Positions 1 through 5,762 of a DNA stretch of 5,806 nt are shown piece by piece (position 1 is the first letter of the stretch; each line of letters begins with the position of its first letter). The DNA comes from JBGSYJ01 sp041748075 (lineage in GTDB: Bacteria; Acidobacteriota; Thermoanaerobaculia; Gp7-AA8): contig JBGTDX010000124.1 in the NCBI GenBank assembly GCA_041748075.1, forward strand, positions 1-5,806, written 5' to 3'. Both the position numbers and the translations under genes were made by a program. The notes beneath the pieces are model-generated. The model ran no database searches. It was not told the DNA's origin and saw only the letters and a program-made list of their open reading frames with translations.

Positions 1-89
1 CTCAGTTCTTCCGGCGTCCGTCCCTTCCGTACCAACTCCACCATTCGCTCTCGAAACTCTGCTGCATATGCTTTTCGTGTCCTCGGCAT
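1..89 (-). CDS. IS3-family transposase OrfA, N-terminal part (runs off the left edge)
   Basis: The start codon is ATG at 89-87, and 29 complete codons are visible before the window edge. The translation begins MPRTRKAYAAEFRER, followed by a MVELVRKGRTPEEL segment. This is the usual opening of IS3-family OrfA proteins: a basic N-terminus, then the first helix of the helix-turn-helix domain that binds the IS ends. The start is supported by a GGGGGAGGAG Shine-Dalgarno about 5 bases upstream. In this family OrfB, the DDE catalytic subunit, is normally made by -1 frameshifting from orfA; that region is not in the window. Whether the element is intact cannot be told from here. Confidence 0.8.
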   Translation of the reverse strand, partial: MPRTRKAYAAEFRERMVELVRKGRTPEEL

Positions 90-140
90 CGTGACTCCTC
101 CCCCTAATGGTCAGGTGTCCACGAAACCGGGTCAACTCCA
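1..140 (-). mobile_element. Left end of an IS3-family insertion sequence (rest lies beyond the left edge)
   Basis: On the minus strand the element begins at about 140 with TGGAGTTGACCCGG, running into TTTCGTGGACACC. This has the TG start typical of IS3-family ends. A short leader, a strong Shine-Dalgarno and the start of orfA follow at 89, the usual layout at an IS3 left end. A TTGACC hexamer (135-130) inside the terminal repeat could serve as a -35 for the transposase, but no good -10 follows at 17 bp. The right terminal repeat and the 3-4 bp target duplication lie outside the window, so the exact boundary at 140 is inferred from the family layout. Confidence 0.75.
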
Positions 141-166
141 GCTTCTACTGCTATCATGAAGATCTG

Positions 167-442
167 ATGCAGCAGAAATTCGTGATCGAGCGCGAGATCC
201 CCGGAGCCGGTGACATTTCGGAGGAGGAGCTGCGAGAGGCTTCCCTTCGCTCTTTGCAGGTACTCCGGGAGCTCGGTCCACAGATCCAGTGGCTCCATAG
301 CTTCGTCACCGACGATAAGATTTACTGTGTCTATCTGGCGCCGGACGAAGAGACGATCCGCGAGCATGCGAGGAGGAGCGGTATACCGGCCGACCGCATC
401 TCGGCCGTTCGTGGATTGCTGGACCCGGCGGACTACGGCTGA
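167..442 (+). CDS. DUF4242 (SCO4226-like, nickel-binding-type) small protein
   Basis: A 91-residue protein beginning MQQKFVIEREIPGAG, with a LRELGPQIQW segment and a HSFVTDDKIYCVYLAP core, followed by REHARRSGIPADRI. This is the characteristic pattern of DUF4242, a small ferredoxin-like alpha/beta fold of about 90 residues. A Streptomyces member (SCO4226) is described as nickel-binding; candidate ligands here are His44 and His67, but metal binding is inferred. No signal peptide or membrane segment is visible. The frame is open back to 107, but the 20 extra residues would be encoded partly by the IS3 end and do not resemble the family, so ATG 167 is preferred. A weak GAAG Shine-Dalgarno lies 5 bases upstream. 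The 3' end overlaps the convergent kinase gene by 10 bp. The IS end lies only 26 bp upstream, so the native promoter is probably displaced. Confidence 0.85.
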   Translation: MQQKFVIEREIPGAGDISEEELREASLRSLQVLRELGPQIQWLHSFVTDDKIYCVYLAPDEETIREHARRSGIPADRISAVRGLLDPADYG

Positions 443-3400
443 GCGACCTGGTCTCCCAGAGCCTCGGCCATCACCTGCCCGAGGAGGAGTCGCCGGCCGA
501 GCGCGATAGCCGCTTCGGAATGCTTCCGTGGCAGTGACCGGCGAGCCGCCTCCAGCTCCAGATCCAGCTCGCGGCGTTCTTCCGCCGTCAGTGGAGCGCC
601 GATTCTCTCCCGTAACGCTGCGGCAGCCTCTGCCAGTGTCAGGGCCCGTTTCGCTTCCTCGAATTCTACCGAGAGGCAGGCGAGCGACTCGAGGAGCCGG
701 GCCACTCCCCGACGATGCCCGAGCTCGTCGAACCGAACCAGGGACTGCCGATAGAGACTTCGCGCGGCCTCTCGGTTGCCGCGCCGTCGCTCGAGAGTGC
801 CCAGGTCGGCGAGCGAGCTGGCAATGCCCCAGGGCTCTGCGAGCTTCTGGAAGGTCTCCATGGCATCTCGATAGAGGACTTCGGCCGCCTCGAAGTCCCG
901 GCGCTCGACGGCCAGATTCCCTGCGTGATTGAGCGCCCACGCCCGACTGACCTCGTCTCCCTCGCCGTCGAAGACCTCCGCCGCCTCCTGATAGGCAGAC
1001 CGAGCCTCCTCGTACTGGCCCGTCCGACGCAGCGCCATGGCGAGGTTGCAGAGGGAGCGGGCGTACCCGGTACGGTCCCCCAACCGCGTCCAGAGAGCCA
1101 GCGCCTCTTCCGCCTTTTCGCGCGCAAACGGGGGATCGGGGTGGGCGCCCAGGGCATTGAGGACCACAGCCTGACCCCACAGGTCACCCAGCTCTCGATA
1201 GATCTGGAGGCACTGGAGGTCAAGAGCCCTTGCTTCGTCTTCGTAGCCCTGGGTGCCCGCCAGAACAGCGGCGCAAAACAGCGCCCGAGCCCGCGTTCCC
1301 TCGCCAACGTCTTCTCCCGTTAGACCGAGGAGCTCCTTGAAGCGCCTCCTGCCCTCGGTCAGGTGCTCGGCGCGCTCCCAGAAGTGGAAGAGCCCGAGGG
1401 CCATGCGCAGGCCCCAGTCGGCGTGACCCCTCTCCGTGAGCCATCCCAGGGCTCCCCGGTAGTTGTCGTGCTCCTCTTCAAACCGGCCGATCCAGTTCGC
1501 GTCCTCGGCGTGGGCCAGGGCGGCTCCCCCTTCCTCAGCCAGGATCAGGTAGTAGGCGGCATGGGCCTTCAGAGTCGGCTCCATTTCACCGCTGGCCGCC
1601 AGCCGCTCCAGAGCATACTCCCGCACCGTTTCGAGCATTCCGAATCGCTCCCTCCCGGCCTCCCCGCCGAGGGCTGTCACCAGGCTCTTGTCCATGAGGG
1701 AGCTGATCCCCTCCACGATATCGAGGTCCAGCTTTCCGAAAGGATCCGCGACCGCCTGAGCCGGCTCGAGGCCGAAGCCCCCGGCGAAGACCCCCAGTCG
1801 GCGGAAGACTGCCTGCTCAGTCTCGTCGAGAAGCTCGTAACTCCAGTCCATGGTGCTGCGCAGTGTCTGCTGCCGTCCCGGCCTGTCGCGCAAGGCTCCA
1901 CGCAGTTCCAGCCGGGTACCGAGACGAGCGAGGATAGCCGATGGCGACATCATCCGGCTGGAAGCAGCGGCGAGCTCCAGGGCCAGCGGCAGGCCCTCCA
2001 ACCGACGGCAAAGCTCGGCCACCGCGGAAGCGTTCGTGGAGTCGAGAGTGAAGCCCGGTTCGGCGGCACGGGCCCGTCTGACGAAAAGCGCCACCGACGG
2101 AATCCGCTCCAGTTCCTCCAGGGTCGCGTCCAGGCCGGACGGTGGCGTCTCGAGGGGCGGGAGCTCGAAATGGTGCTCTCCGTAGACACGAAGCACCTCG
2201 CGGCTGGTGACGAGAATCTTCAGTCTCGGACACGAGACCAGGAGCTCGCCGACGAGTGGAGCCGCAGCCATGAGGTGCTCAAAGTTGTCGAGTAACAGGA
2301 GCGTGGTTTCCCCAGCGGAGCACTCCGCCCGCACGGCGTCGAGCTCTGTCTGGTTCGGTCCCGGGCGCACGCCCAGCTCCCTGGCGATGGCGAGCGGTAC
2401 CAACTCCGGGTCCCGGACCGGCGCCAGAGGTACGAAGATCACCCGATACATCGACCGTTGCTGCAGGTTCTCCCCCACCTGGAGCGCGAGCCGAGTCTTG
2501 CCGCAGCCCCCAGCTCCCGCAATCGTCACCAGGCGGACCGCCGCGTCCTGCAGGAGGCTCTCGACCTGCTCGATCTCCCGGGACCGGCCGATGAGAGGAG
2601 TCAGCGCGGATGGCAGGCCGCCTCTGATGGAGCGATGTCCCCCGGACTCTGTATCTGTCCTCGCGGCGGACTCCGAAACGGTCTCGAGGATGGCCACGAT
2701 CTCCCTGACGCTTTCGTAGCGCTCTTCCGGATCCTTTCGCAGGCACCGCAGCACGAGGTGTTCGACAGGACCGGGAACCTCCGCGGAGGAGAGATCCGGC
2801 GGGGCGTCCCTCAGGGTTGAAGCGATTACCTCCGCCGTGCTGCTGCCTCGAAACGGTCTCTTCCCGCTGAGCATCTCGAAGAGGATGACGCCAAGCGAGA
2901 ACTGGTCGACACGATGGTCAGAGCTCGTGCCGGAGATGATCTCGGGCGCCATGTAACCGAGAGTCCCAAGGATCGATCCGTCCCCCGTCAGCTTCACCTG
3001 GGTGGGGAATTGCTCATTGTCGCGCAGCGGACTGGACACGAGCTGTGCCAGTCCGAAGTCGAGCAGCTTGATCTGATTGCCGATACTGACCAGGATGTTT
3101 TCCGGCTTCAGGTCACGATGCACGATACCCTGGCCATGGGCGGCAGACAGGCCTCGGGCGATCTGGATGGCGATTGCGAGGACCTGCTCAAGGGGGAGGG
3201 GACCACCTTGCACCAGCGTCCTGAGGCTATCCCCTTCCACCAGCTCCATCACGATGTAGGGGAAGCCTTTGTGCTCTCCGATGTCGAATATCGTCACGAT
3301 GTTCGGATGATTGAGCGCCGAGACCGCCTGAGCCTCTCGCTCGAAACGAACCATGGGCTCGGAGTGACCCTGCAGGTGGCGGGCGATGACTTTGATCGCG

Positions 3401-3552
3401 ACGTCACGGTCCAGTCGAGTGTCCCGGGCGCGGAAGATCTCACCCATGCCACCAACGCCCAAACGACCCAGCAAATTGAAGCGACCGAGCGTTCCCCCCA
3501 CTTCCAGGGGGATCGGCTCTTCGGGGACAGGTGATCGCGGCACCATGCTCAT
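433..3552 (-). CDS. Ser/Thr protein kinase fused to a STAND (NB-ARC-like) ATPase and TPR repeats
   Basis: A 1039-residue protein (numbered from ATG 3552). Residues ~23-290 form a Hanks-type kinase domain with a complete catalytic set: glycine loop GRLGVGGMGE (29-38), VAIK lysine 54, HRDLKPEN (145-152), DFG (165-167) and APE (202-204). It should transfer phosphate to Ser/Thr and, being an RD kinase, may need activation-loop phosphorylation. Residues ~320-600 form a signalling ATPase like those of AfsR/LuxR-type regulators: Walker A GAGGCGKT (346-353), Walker B LLLLDNFEH with Asp422, a TSR motif (449-451), GLPLAL (520-525), then a winged-helix-like stretch. Residues ~750-960 are TPR-like helical repeats, three of them canonical (about 831-864, 871-904, 911-944), which probably bind a protein or ligand. 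No DNA-binding domain or membrane segment is seen, so it should act in the cytosol. ATG 3552 is chosen because it overlaps the stop of the upstream ORF as ATGA; it has little Shine-Dalgarno of its own. ATG 3546 and GTG 3642 are alternatives. Substrates are unknown. Confidence 0.9.
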   Translation of the reverse strand: MSMVPRSPVPEEPIPLEVGGTLGRFNLLGRLGVGGMGEIFRARDTRLDRDVAIKVIARHLQGHSEPMVRFEREAQAVSALNHPNIVTIFDIGEHKGFPYIVMELVEGDSLRTLVQGGPLPLEQVLAIAIQIARGLSAAHGQGIVHRDLKPENILVSIGNQIKLLDFGLAQLVSSPLRDNEQFPTQVKLTGDGSILGTLGYMAPEIISGTSSDHRVDQFSLGVILFEMLSGKRPFRGSSTAEVIASTLRDAPPDLSSAEVPGPVEHLVLRCLRKDPEERYESVREIVAILETVSESAARTDTESGGHRSIRGGLPSALTPLIGRSREIEQVESLLQDAAVRLVTIAGAGGCGKTRLALQVGENLQQRSMYRVIFVPLAPVRDPELVPLAIARELGVRPGPNQTELDAVRAECSAGETTLLLLDNFEHLMAAAPLVGELLVSCPRLKILVTSREVLRVYGEHHFELPPLETPPSGLDATLEELERIPSVALFVRRARAAEPGFTLDSTNASAVAELCRRLEGLPLALELAAASSRMMSPSAILARLGTRLELRGALRDRPGRQQTLRSTMDWSYELLDETEQAVFRRLGVFAGGFGLEPAQAVADPFGKLDLDIVEGISSLMDKSLVTALGGEAGRERFGMLETVREYALERLAASGEMEPTLKAHAAYYLILAEEGGAALAHAEDANWIGRFEEEHDNYRGALGWLTERGHADWGLRMALGLFHFWERAEHLTEGRRRFKELLGLTGEDVGEGTRARALFCAAVLAGTQGYEDEARALDLQCLQIYRELGDLWGQAVVLNALGAHPDPPFAREKAEEALALWTRLGDRTGYARSLCNLAMALRRTGQYEEARSAYQEAAEVFDGEGDEVSRAWALNHAGNLAVERRDFEAAEVLYRDAMETFQKLAEPWGIASSLADLGTLERRRGNREAARSLYRQSLVRFDELGHRRGVARLLESLACLSVEFEEAKRALTLAEAAAALRERIGAPLTAEERRELDLELEAARRSLPRKHSEAAIALGRRLLLGQVMAEALGDQVAQP

Positions 3553-3695
3553 CGATCCACTGTATCCATGACATCCGCGGCACCCGTGCAGCGCACGATC
3601 AACCCCGGCCGGCAGTCGAAGGACGCATTCTGAACCACCCACGCCTCGCCGTACCCCTCGTCATCCGGTTTCAGAGCCGGACCCCGCAGAGTCAT
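3549..3695 (-). pseudogene. Truncated N-terminus of a berberine-bridge-type FAD oxidoreductase, now an upstream ORF of the kinase
   Basis: A 48-codon ORF from ATG 3695 to TGA 3551-3549. It reads MTLRGPALKPDDEGYGEA, a degenerate middle, then CRPGLIVRCTGAADVMDTV. Aligned by eye without gaps to residues 14-59 of the intact FAD oxidoreductase in this window, 20 of 46 positions are identical, including LRG, the spaced Y/EA/N, RP, LI, RC and ADV. The ORF stops just before the region where the family has its flavin-linking RGGGHS motif, so it cannot be a working enzyme. Two positions usually conserved in the family are altered (EAR to EAW, and the W of WN to Q), which fits relaxed constraint. Yet it keeps an excellent Shine-Dalgarno, and its stop overlaps the kinase ATG. 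It may therefore be translated as a coupling leader. An alternative is a genuine small protein derived from this domain. Confidence 0.7.
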
Positions 3696-3702
3696 TCCGA
3701 CA

Positions 3703-3708
3703 CCTCCT
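3703..3708 (-). promoter_or_regulatory. Strong Shine-Dalgarno (AGGAGG) of the small ORF ahead of the kinase
   Basis: On the minus strand AGGAGG lies 7 bases before ATG 3695, a near-ideal anti-16S match. An in-frame TGA lies 15 bases before the ATG, which fixes this as the only start for the frame. The kinase ATG at 3552 lacks a comparable site, so this site probably sets translation for both ORFs. A 6-bp inverted repeat (CGTCTC at 3711-3716, GAGACG at 3729-3734) lies just upstream; its role is unknown. Confidence 0.7.
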
Positions 3709-4054
3709 CACGTCTCCTGATTGCCCATGAGACGACGTAACCGAAGTTCAGGTTGAGGCCATGCTGCTACCCGGGCGGCTGGTAGGCGGATTGAACCTTT
3801 GAGCATAGCTTGAAATGGTCGTCCGGGGCAAATGAAGGCAGCCATGGTGAAGTCACCGGAAGGTACTGATGCAGCGCGATGCCGCTCGCCGTACGACCGA
3901 GGCTGCCCGTACTTGCAACCTCTACGGCGGCACGATAGACTCCCCGCTTCAAATAACCTGAATACTGTCGGCAACTGCGTCCGTCCGCGGAGGTGCATCT
4001 GGCGTGGATACCCGCCGGCCAGCCATGCTGAACGCCAAGGAAGAGGATTCACCT

Positions 4055-4108
4055 ATGACTCGTGCGCTCGAGCCGACCAGCGCACGCTCGACCATTGTTC
4101 AATCTTGA
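4055..4108 (+). CDS. Possible 17-residue leader peptide or gene-start remnant
   Basis: ATG 4055 is preceded at about 7 bases by a purine-rich AGGAAGAGGA, a better Shine-Dalgarno than that of the FAD oxidoreductase downstream. It opens a 17-codon frame (MTRALEPTSARSTIVQS) ending in TGA at 4106-4108, inside the palindrome described below. An upstream in-frame ATG at 4025 would add 10 residues. No attenuator or codon run typical of a biosynthetic leader is visible. It could be a leader peptide, the stub of a deleted gene, or chance. Confidence 0.2.
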   Translation: MTRALEPTSARSTIVQS

Positions 4109-4110
4109 AC
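4097..4110. promoter_or_regulatory. Perfect palindrome GTTCAA-TC-TTGAAC, candidate operator
   Basis: A perfect 6-bp inverted repeat with a 2-bp centre lies 67 bp before the FAD oxidoreductase start. It is also bracketed by a direct repeat ACCATTG (4091-4097 and 4109-4115) with an 18-bp period. This symmetry suits a homodimeric helix-turn-helix regulator of the TetR or MarR type, and the position suits control of the flavoenzyme gene. No such regulator is encoded in the window, and no clear promoter pins its position relative to -35/-10, so the role is inferred from symmetry and location only. Confidence 0.4.
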
Positions 4111-4177
4111 CATTGCCATGCCCCGTGCGCTGGCGGCTCAGTTTTGATCGTTAAGCGCAGACAACTGAAAGGACATC

Positions 4178-5566
4178 ATGTTGAGCGAAACAGCCTTAGA
4201 AGAATTCAAGGCGAACCTGCGCGGTGAGTTGATCCAACGCAGCGACGAGCATTACGAGGAGGCCCGCAAATTGTACAATGGCATGATCGATAAGCGGCCG
4301 CTTCTGATCGCGCGCTGCGTGGATATCGCCGATGTCATCACTGCCGTGAACTTGGGTCGCGACGAGGGCCTTCTCATCGCGATCCGGGGCGGTGGTCACA
4401 GCGGCCCCGGGCACGGCAGCTGCGACGACGGTCTGGTCATCGACCTGTCGATGATGAAGAGCGTTCACGTAGATCCGGCCACTCGAAAGGTTCGGGTCGA
4501 TCCTGGCTGCACGTCGGGCGACGTCGACCACGCCACCCACGCTTTCGGCCTGGCCGTGCCCTTTGGCATCGTCTCGACCACCGGTGTCGCGGGCCTCACC
4601 CTCGGCGGGGGCACGGGGTACCTTACACGCAAGTACGGTCTGACGATCGACAACCTGCTCGAGGCGGACGTTGTCCTGGCCGATGGTAGTTTTGTCACAG
4701 CCAGCAAGAGCCAGCACCCCGATCTGTTTTGGGCTCTCTGCGGAGGAGGCGGTAACTTTGGCGTTGTGACAAGCTTCCTGTTCCAGGCACATCCGGTGAG
4801 CACCGTTTACGCGGGCCCAATATTCTGGGAGGCTACTCACGCCAGAGAGGTGATGCGCGCCTATCGCGATTTTCTCCCGACCGCGCCCGAAGAGTTGGGT
4901 GCCTTCGTCGGCCTCAAGACGGTGCCCTCCGTGGACCCGTTCCCGGAGGATTACTGGGGTAGGCGCGCATGTGGGGTGATTTCCAGCTACAACGGCCCCG
5001 CCGAGGAAGGCGAGAAAGTAATGGCACGACTGCTCGAATCCGTGCCGCCACCCATTTTCAACTGGATGGGCGCGATGCCCTTCCCGGCGATGCAGGCGCT
5101 TTTCGACCCGTTTTTTCCACCCGGCCTGCAGTGGTATTGGAAGGGCGGCTTCGTGAAGTCCTTGTCGGACGAGGCGATTGACACACACATCGCACAGGCC
5201 GCCAAGGCACCGAGCGAGCTGTCGGCCATGCACCTCTACCCCATCGACGGAGCCGTCCATCGTGTCCCGAAAGACGCAACGGCGTGGAACGCACGGGAGG
5301 CGACCTGGTCCATGGTCATCATCGGGATCGACTCCGACCCGAAGCAGGCCGAGGCCTTGAAGACGTGGGGGCGCGCCTACTGGACAGCGATTCACCCGTT
5401 CAACCTCGAAGGGGCTTACGTCAACTTCATGATGGACGACGAGGCCGAGGGGCGCGTTCAGGCGACCTACGGCGACAACTACAAACGTCTCGCGTCCGTA
5501 AAAGCAAAGTACGATCCGAAAAACCTCTTCCGGGTCAACCAGAACATCCAGCCGACGGTCTCTTGA
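4178..5566 (+). CDS. FAD-binding oxidoreductase of the berberine bridge enzyme / 6-hydroxynicotine oxidase type
   Basis: A 462-residue protein, the usual length for bacterial members. The N-terminal half is the FAD-binding (PCMH-type) domain: RPLLIARC (40-47), RGGGHS (70-75) whose His74 should carry the 8-alpha-histidyl flavin link, and VSTTGVAGLTLGGGTGYL (132-149). The family's second flavin-linking cysteine falls, by alignment from the GGG, at Val132, so only single covalent attachment is expected. The C-terminal BBE segment is clear: YVNF near 414, YGDNYKRL (431-438) and KYDPKNLFRVNQNI (444-457). Such enzymes oxidise alcohols, amines or sugars with O2 or another acceptor; the substrate cannot be read from sequence. 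No signal peptide is seen. A GAAAGGA Shine-Dalgarno lies 4 bases before ATG 4178. It is divergent from the kinase unit, transcribed alone, and followed by a hairpin over its stop. Confidence 0.93.
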   Translation: MLSETALEEFKANLRGELIQRSDEHYEEARKLYNGMIDKRPLLIARCVDIADVITAVNLGRDEGLLIAIRGGGHSGPGHGSCDDGLVIDLSMMKSVHVDPATRKVRVDPGCTSGDVDHATHAFGLAVPFGIVSTTGVAGLTLGGGTGYLTRKYGLTIDNLLEADVVLADGSFVTASKSQHPDLFWALCGGGGNFGVVTSFLFQAHPVSTVYAGPIFWEATHAREVMRAYRDFLPTAPEELGAFVGLKTVPSVDPFPEDYWGRRACGVISSYNGPAEEGEKVMARLLESVPPPIFNWMGAMPFPAMQALFDPFFPPGLQWYWKGGFVKSLSDEAIDTHIAQAAKAPSELSAMHLYPIDGAVHRVPKDATAWNAREATWSMVIIGIDSDPKQAEALKTWGRAYWTAIHPFNLEGAYVNFMMDDEAEGRVQATYGDNYKRLASVKAKYDPKNLFRVNQNIQPTVS

Positions 5567-5573
5567 CCGTCGG
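5552..5573 (+). terminator. Hairpin spanning the FAD oxidoreductase stop codon
   Basis: CCGACGGTC (5552-5560) pairs perfectly with GACCGTCGG (5565-5573) across a TCTT loop, giving a 9-bp GC-rich stem. The TGA stop (5564-5566) lies at the loop/stem junction. There is no T-run after the stem, so it is not a classical intrinsic terminator. It may instead protect the 3' end, act with Rho, or be a weak terminator. Confidence 0.5.
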
Positions 5574-5726
5574 AGCCAGGTAAAGTTAGGGTCATCAGAG
5601 CCAGAAAAGTAGCTTGACGTCTTGGCGGTGAGCGGCGTGCGAGGCAGGATGAGACCAGTCAGGGGAAGTTGGGGTCACATCTGGACGGGCTGTTGCCCAA
5701 ATGCATGCCATAGGTACTCATTATCG

Positions 5727-5735
5727 TGATATAAT
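5727..5735 (+). promoter_or_regulatory. Extended -10 promoter of the right-hand transposase
   Basis: TGATATAAT is a perfect extended -10 (TGnTATAAT), 27 bases before the first transposase ATG. No good -35 lies 17-18 bp upstream (GCCATA at 5707 is poor), which is tolerable for an extended -10 sigma-70 promoter. The surrounding sequence is clearly AT-richer than the rest of the window. Confidence 0.6.
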
Positions 5736-5738
5736 AGT

Positions 5739-5758
5739 GTGACTAATTAAGGAGTCAC
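5739..5758 (+). promoter_or_regulatory. Small hairpin overlapping the transposase Shine-Dalgarno
   Basis: GTGACT (5739-5744) can pair with AGTCAC (5753-5758) across an 8-base loop. The Shine-Dalgarno TAAGGAG (5748-5754) lies partly in the loop, with its final AG in the stem. Partial masking of this kind would lower transposase translation, a common way for IS elements to limit their own activity. The stem is only 6 bp, so its effect is uncertain. Confidence 0.35.
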
Positions 5759-5762
5759 GGCG

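Larger units (their letters stand above)
3696..4177. other. Intergenic region between the divergent kinase unit and FAD oxidoreductase; no convincing gene
   Basis: About 480 bp separate the start of the kinase-side small ORF from the FAD oxidoreductase start. Open frames exist on both strands (for example 3708-4052 minus and 3832-4227 plus). They are rich in Arg, Cys and Pro, show no family I recognise, and lack good ribosome binding sites, so I treat them as non-coding or decayed. Promoters for both divergent units should lie here, but I find no good -35/-10 pair on either strand. The recognisable elements are the palindrome at 4097-4110 and a short Shine-Dalgarno-preceded mini-ORF at 4055. 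A GCCATGCTG 9-mer occurs at 3758 and again at 4022, probably by chance. Confidence 0.5.

Noticed and set aside
90..98. Shared GGAGTCACG 9-mer ahead of both transposase starts (here on minus, and at 5751-5759 on plus)
   Set aside because: The elements belong to different families and the match centres on the ribosome binding site, so chance plus a shared Shine-Dalgarno is the simplest explanation.
107..166. ATG 107 as start of the DUF4242 protein
   Set aside because: The added residues are encoded largely by the IS3 terminal repeat, while family similarity begins at the ATG at 167.
104..1180. 358-residue open frame on the minus strand
   Set aside because: It lies inside the kinase/STAND gene in another frame, has a low-complexity Arg/Gly/Ser composition with no domain, and runs through the DUF4242 gene and the IS end.
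1363..2295. 310-residue open frame on the plus strand
   Set aside because: It is antisense to the STAND/TPR part of the kinase gene and its sequence matches no family; this is a GC-rich shadow frame.
3553..3642. GTG 3642 as kinase start, adding 30 residues
   Set aside because: The extra stretch does not resemble kinase N-termini, its ribosome site is weak, and the same DNA reads in another frame as the flavoenzyme-like ORF with an ideal Shine-Dalgarno.
3708..4052. 114-residue minus-strand open frame upstream of the kinase
   Set aside because: It has no recognised family and no good Shine-Dalgarno, and its composition looks non-coding. It ends just ahead of the small ORF, so a decayed gene is possible but cannot be supported.
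3832..4227. 131-residue plus-strand open frame running into the flavoenzyme start
   Set aside because: It overlaps the flavoenzyme out of frame, is rich in Cys, Arg and His, and has no family resemblance.
4196..5395. 399-residue open frame antisense to the flavoenzyme
   Set aside because: It mirrors the codon periodicity of a clearly real flavoenzyme gene, has no recognisable domain and no good ribosome site.
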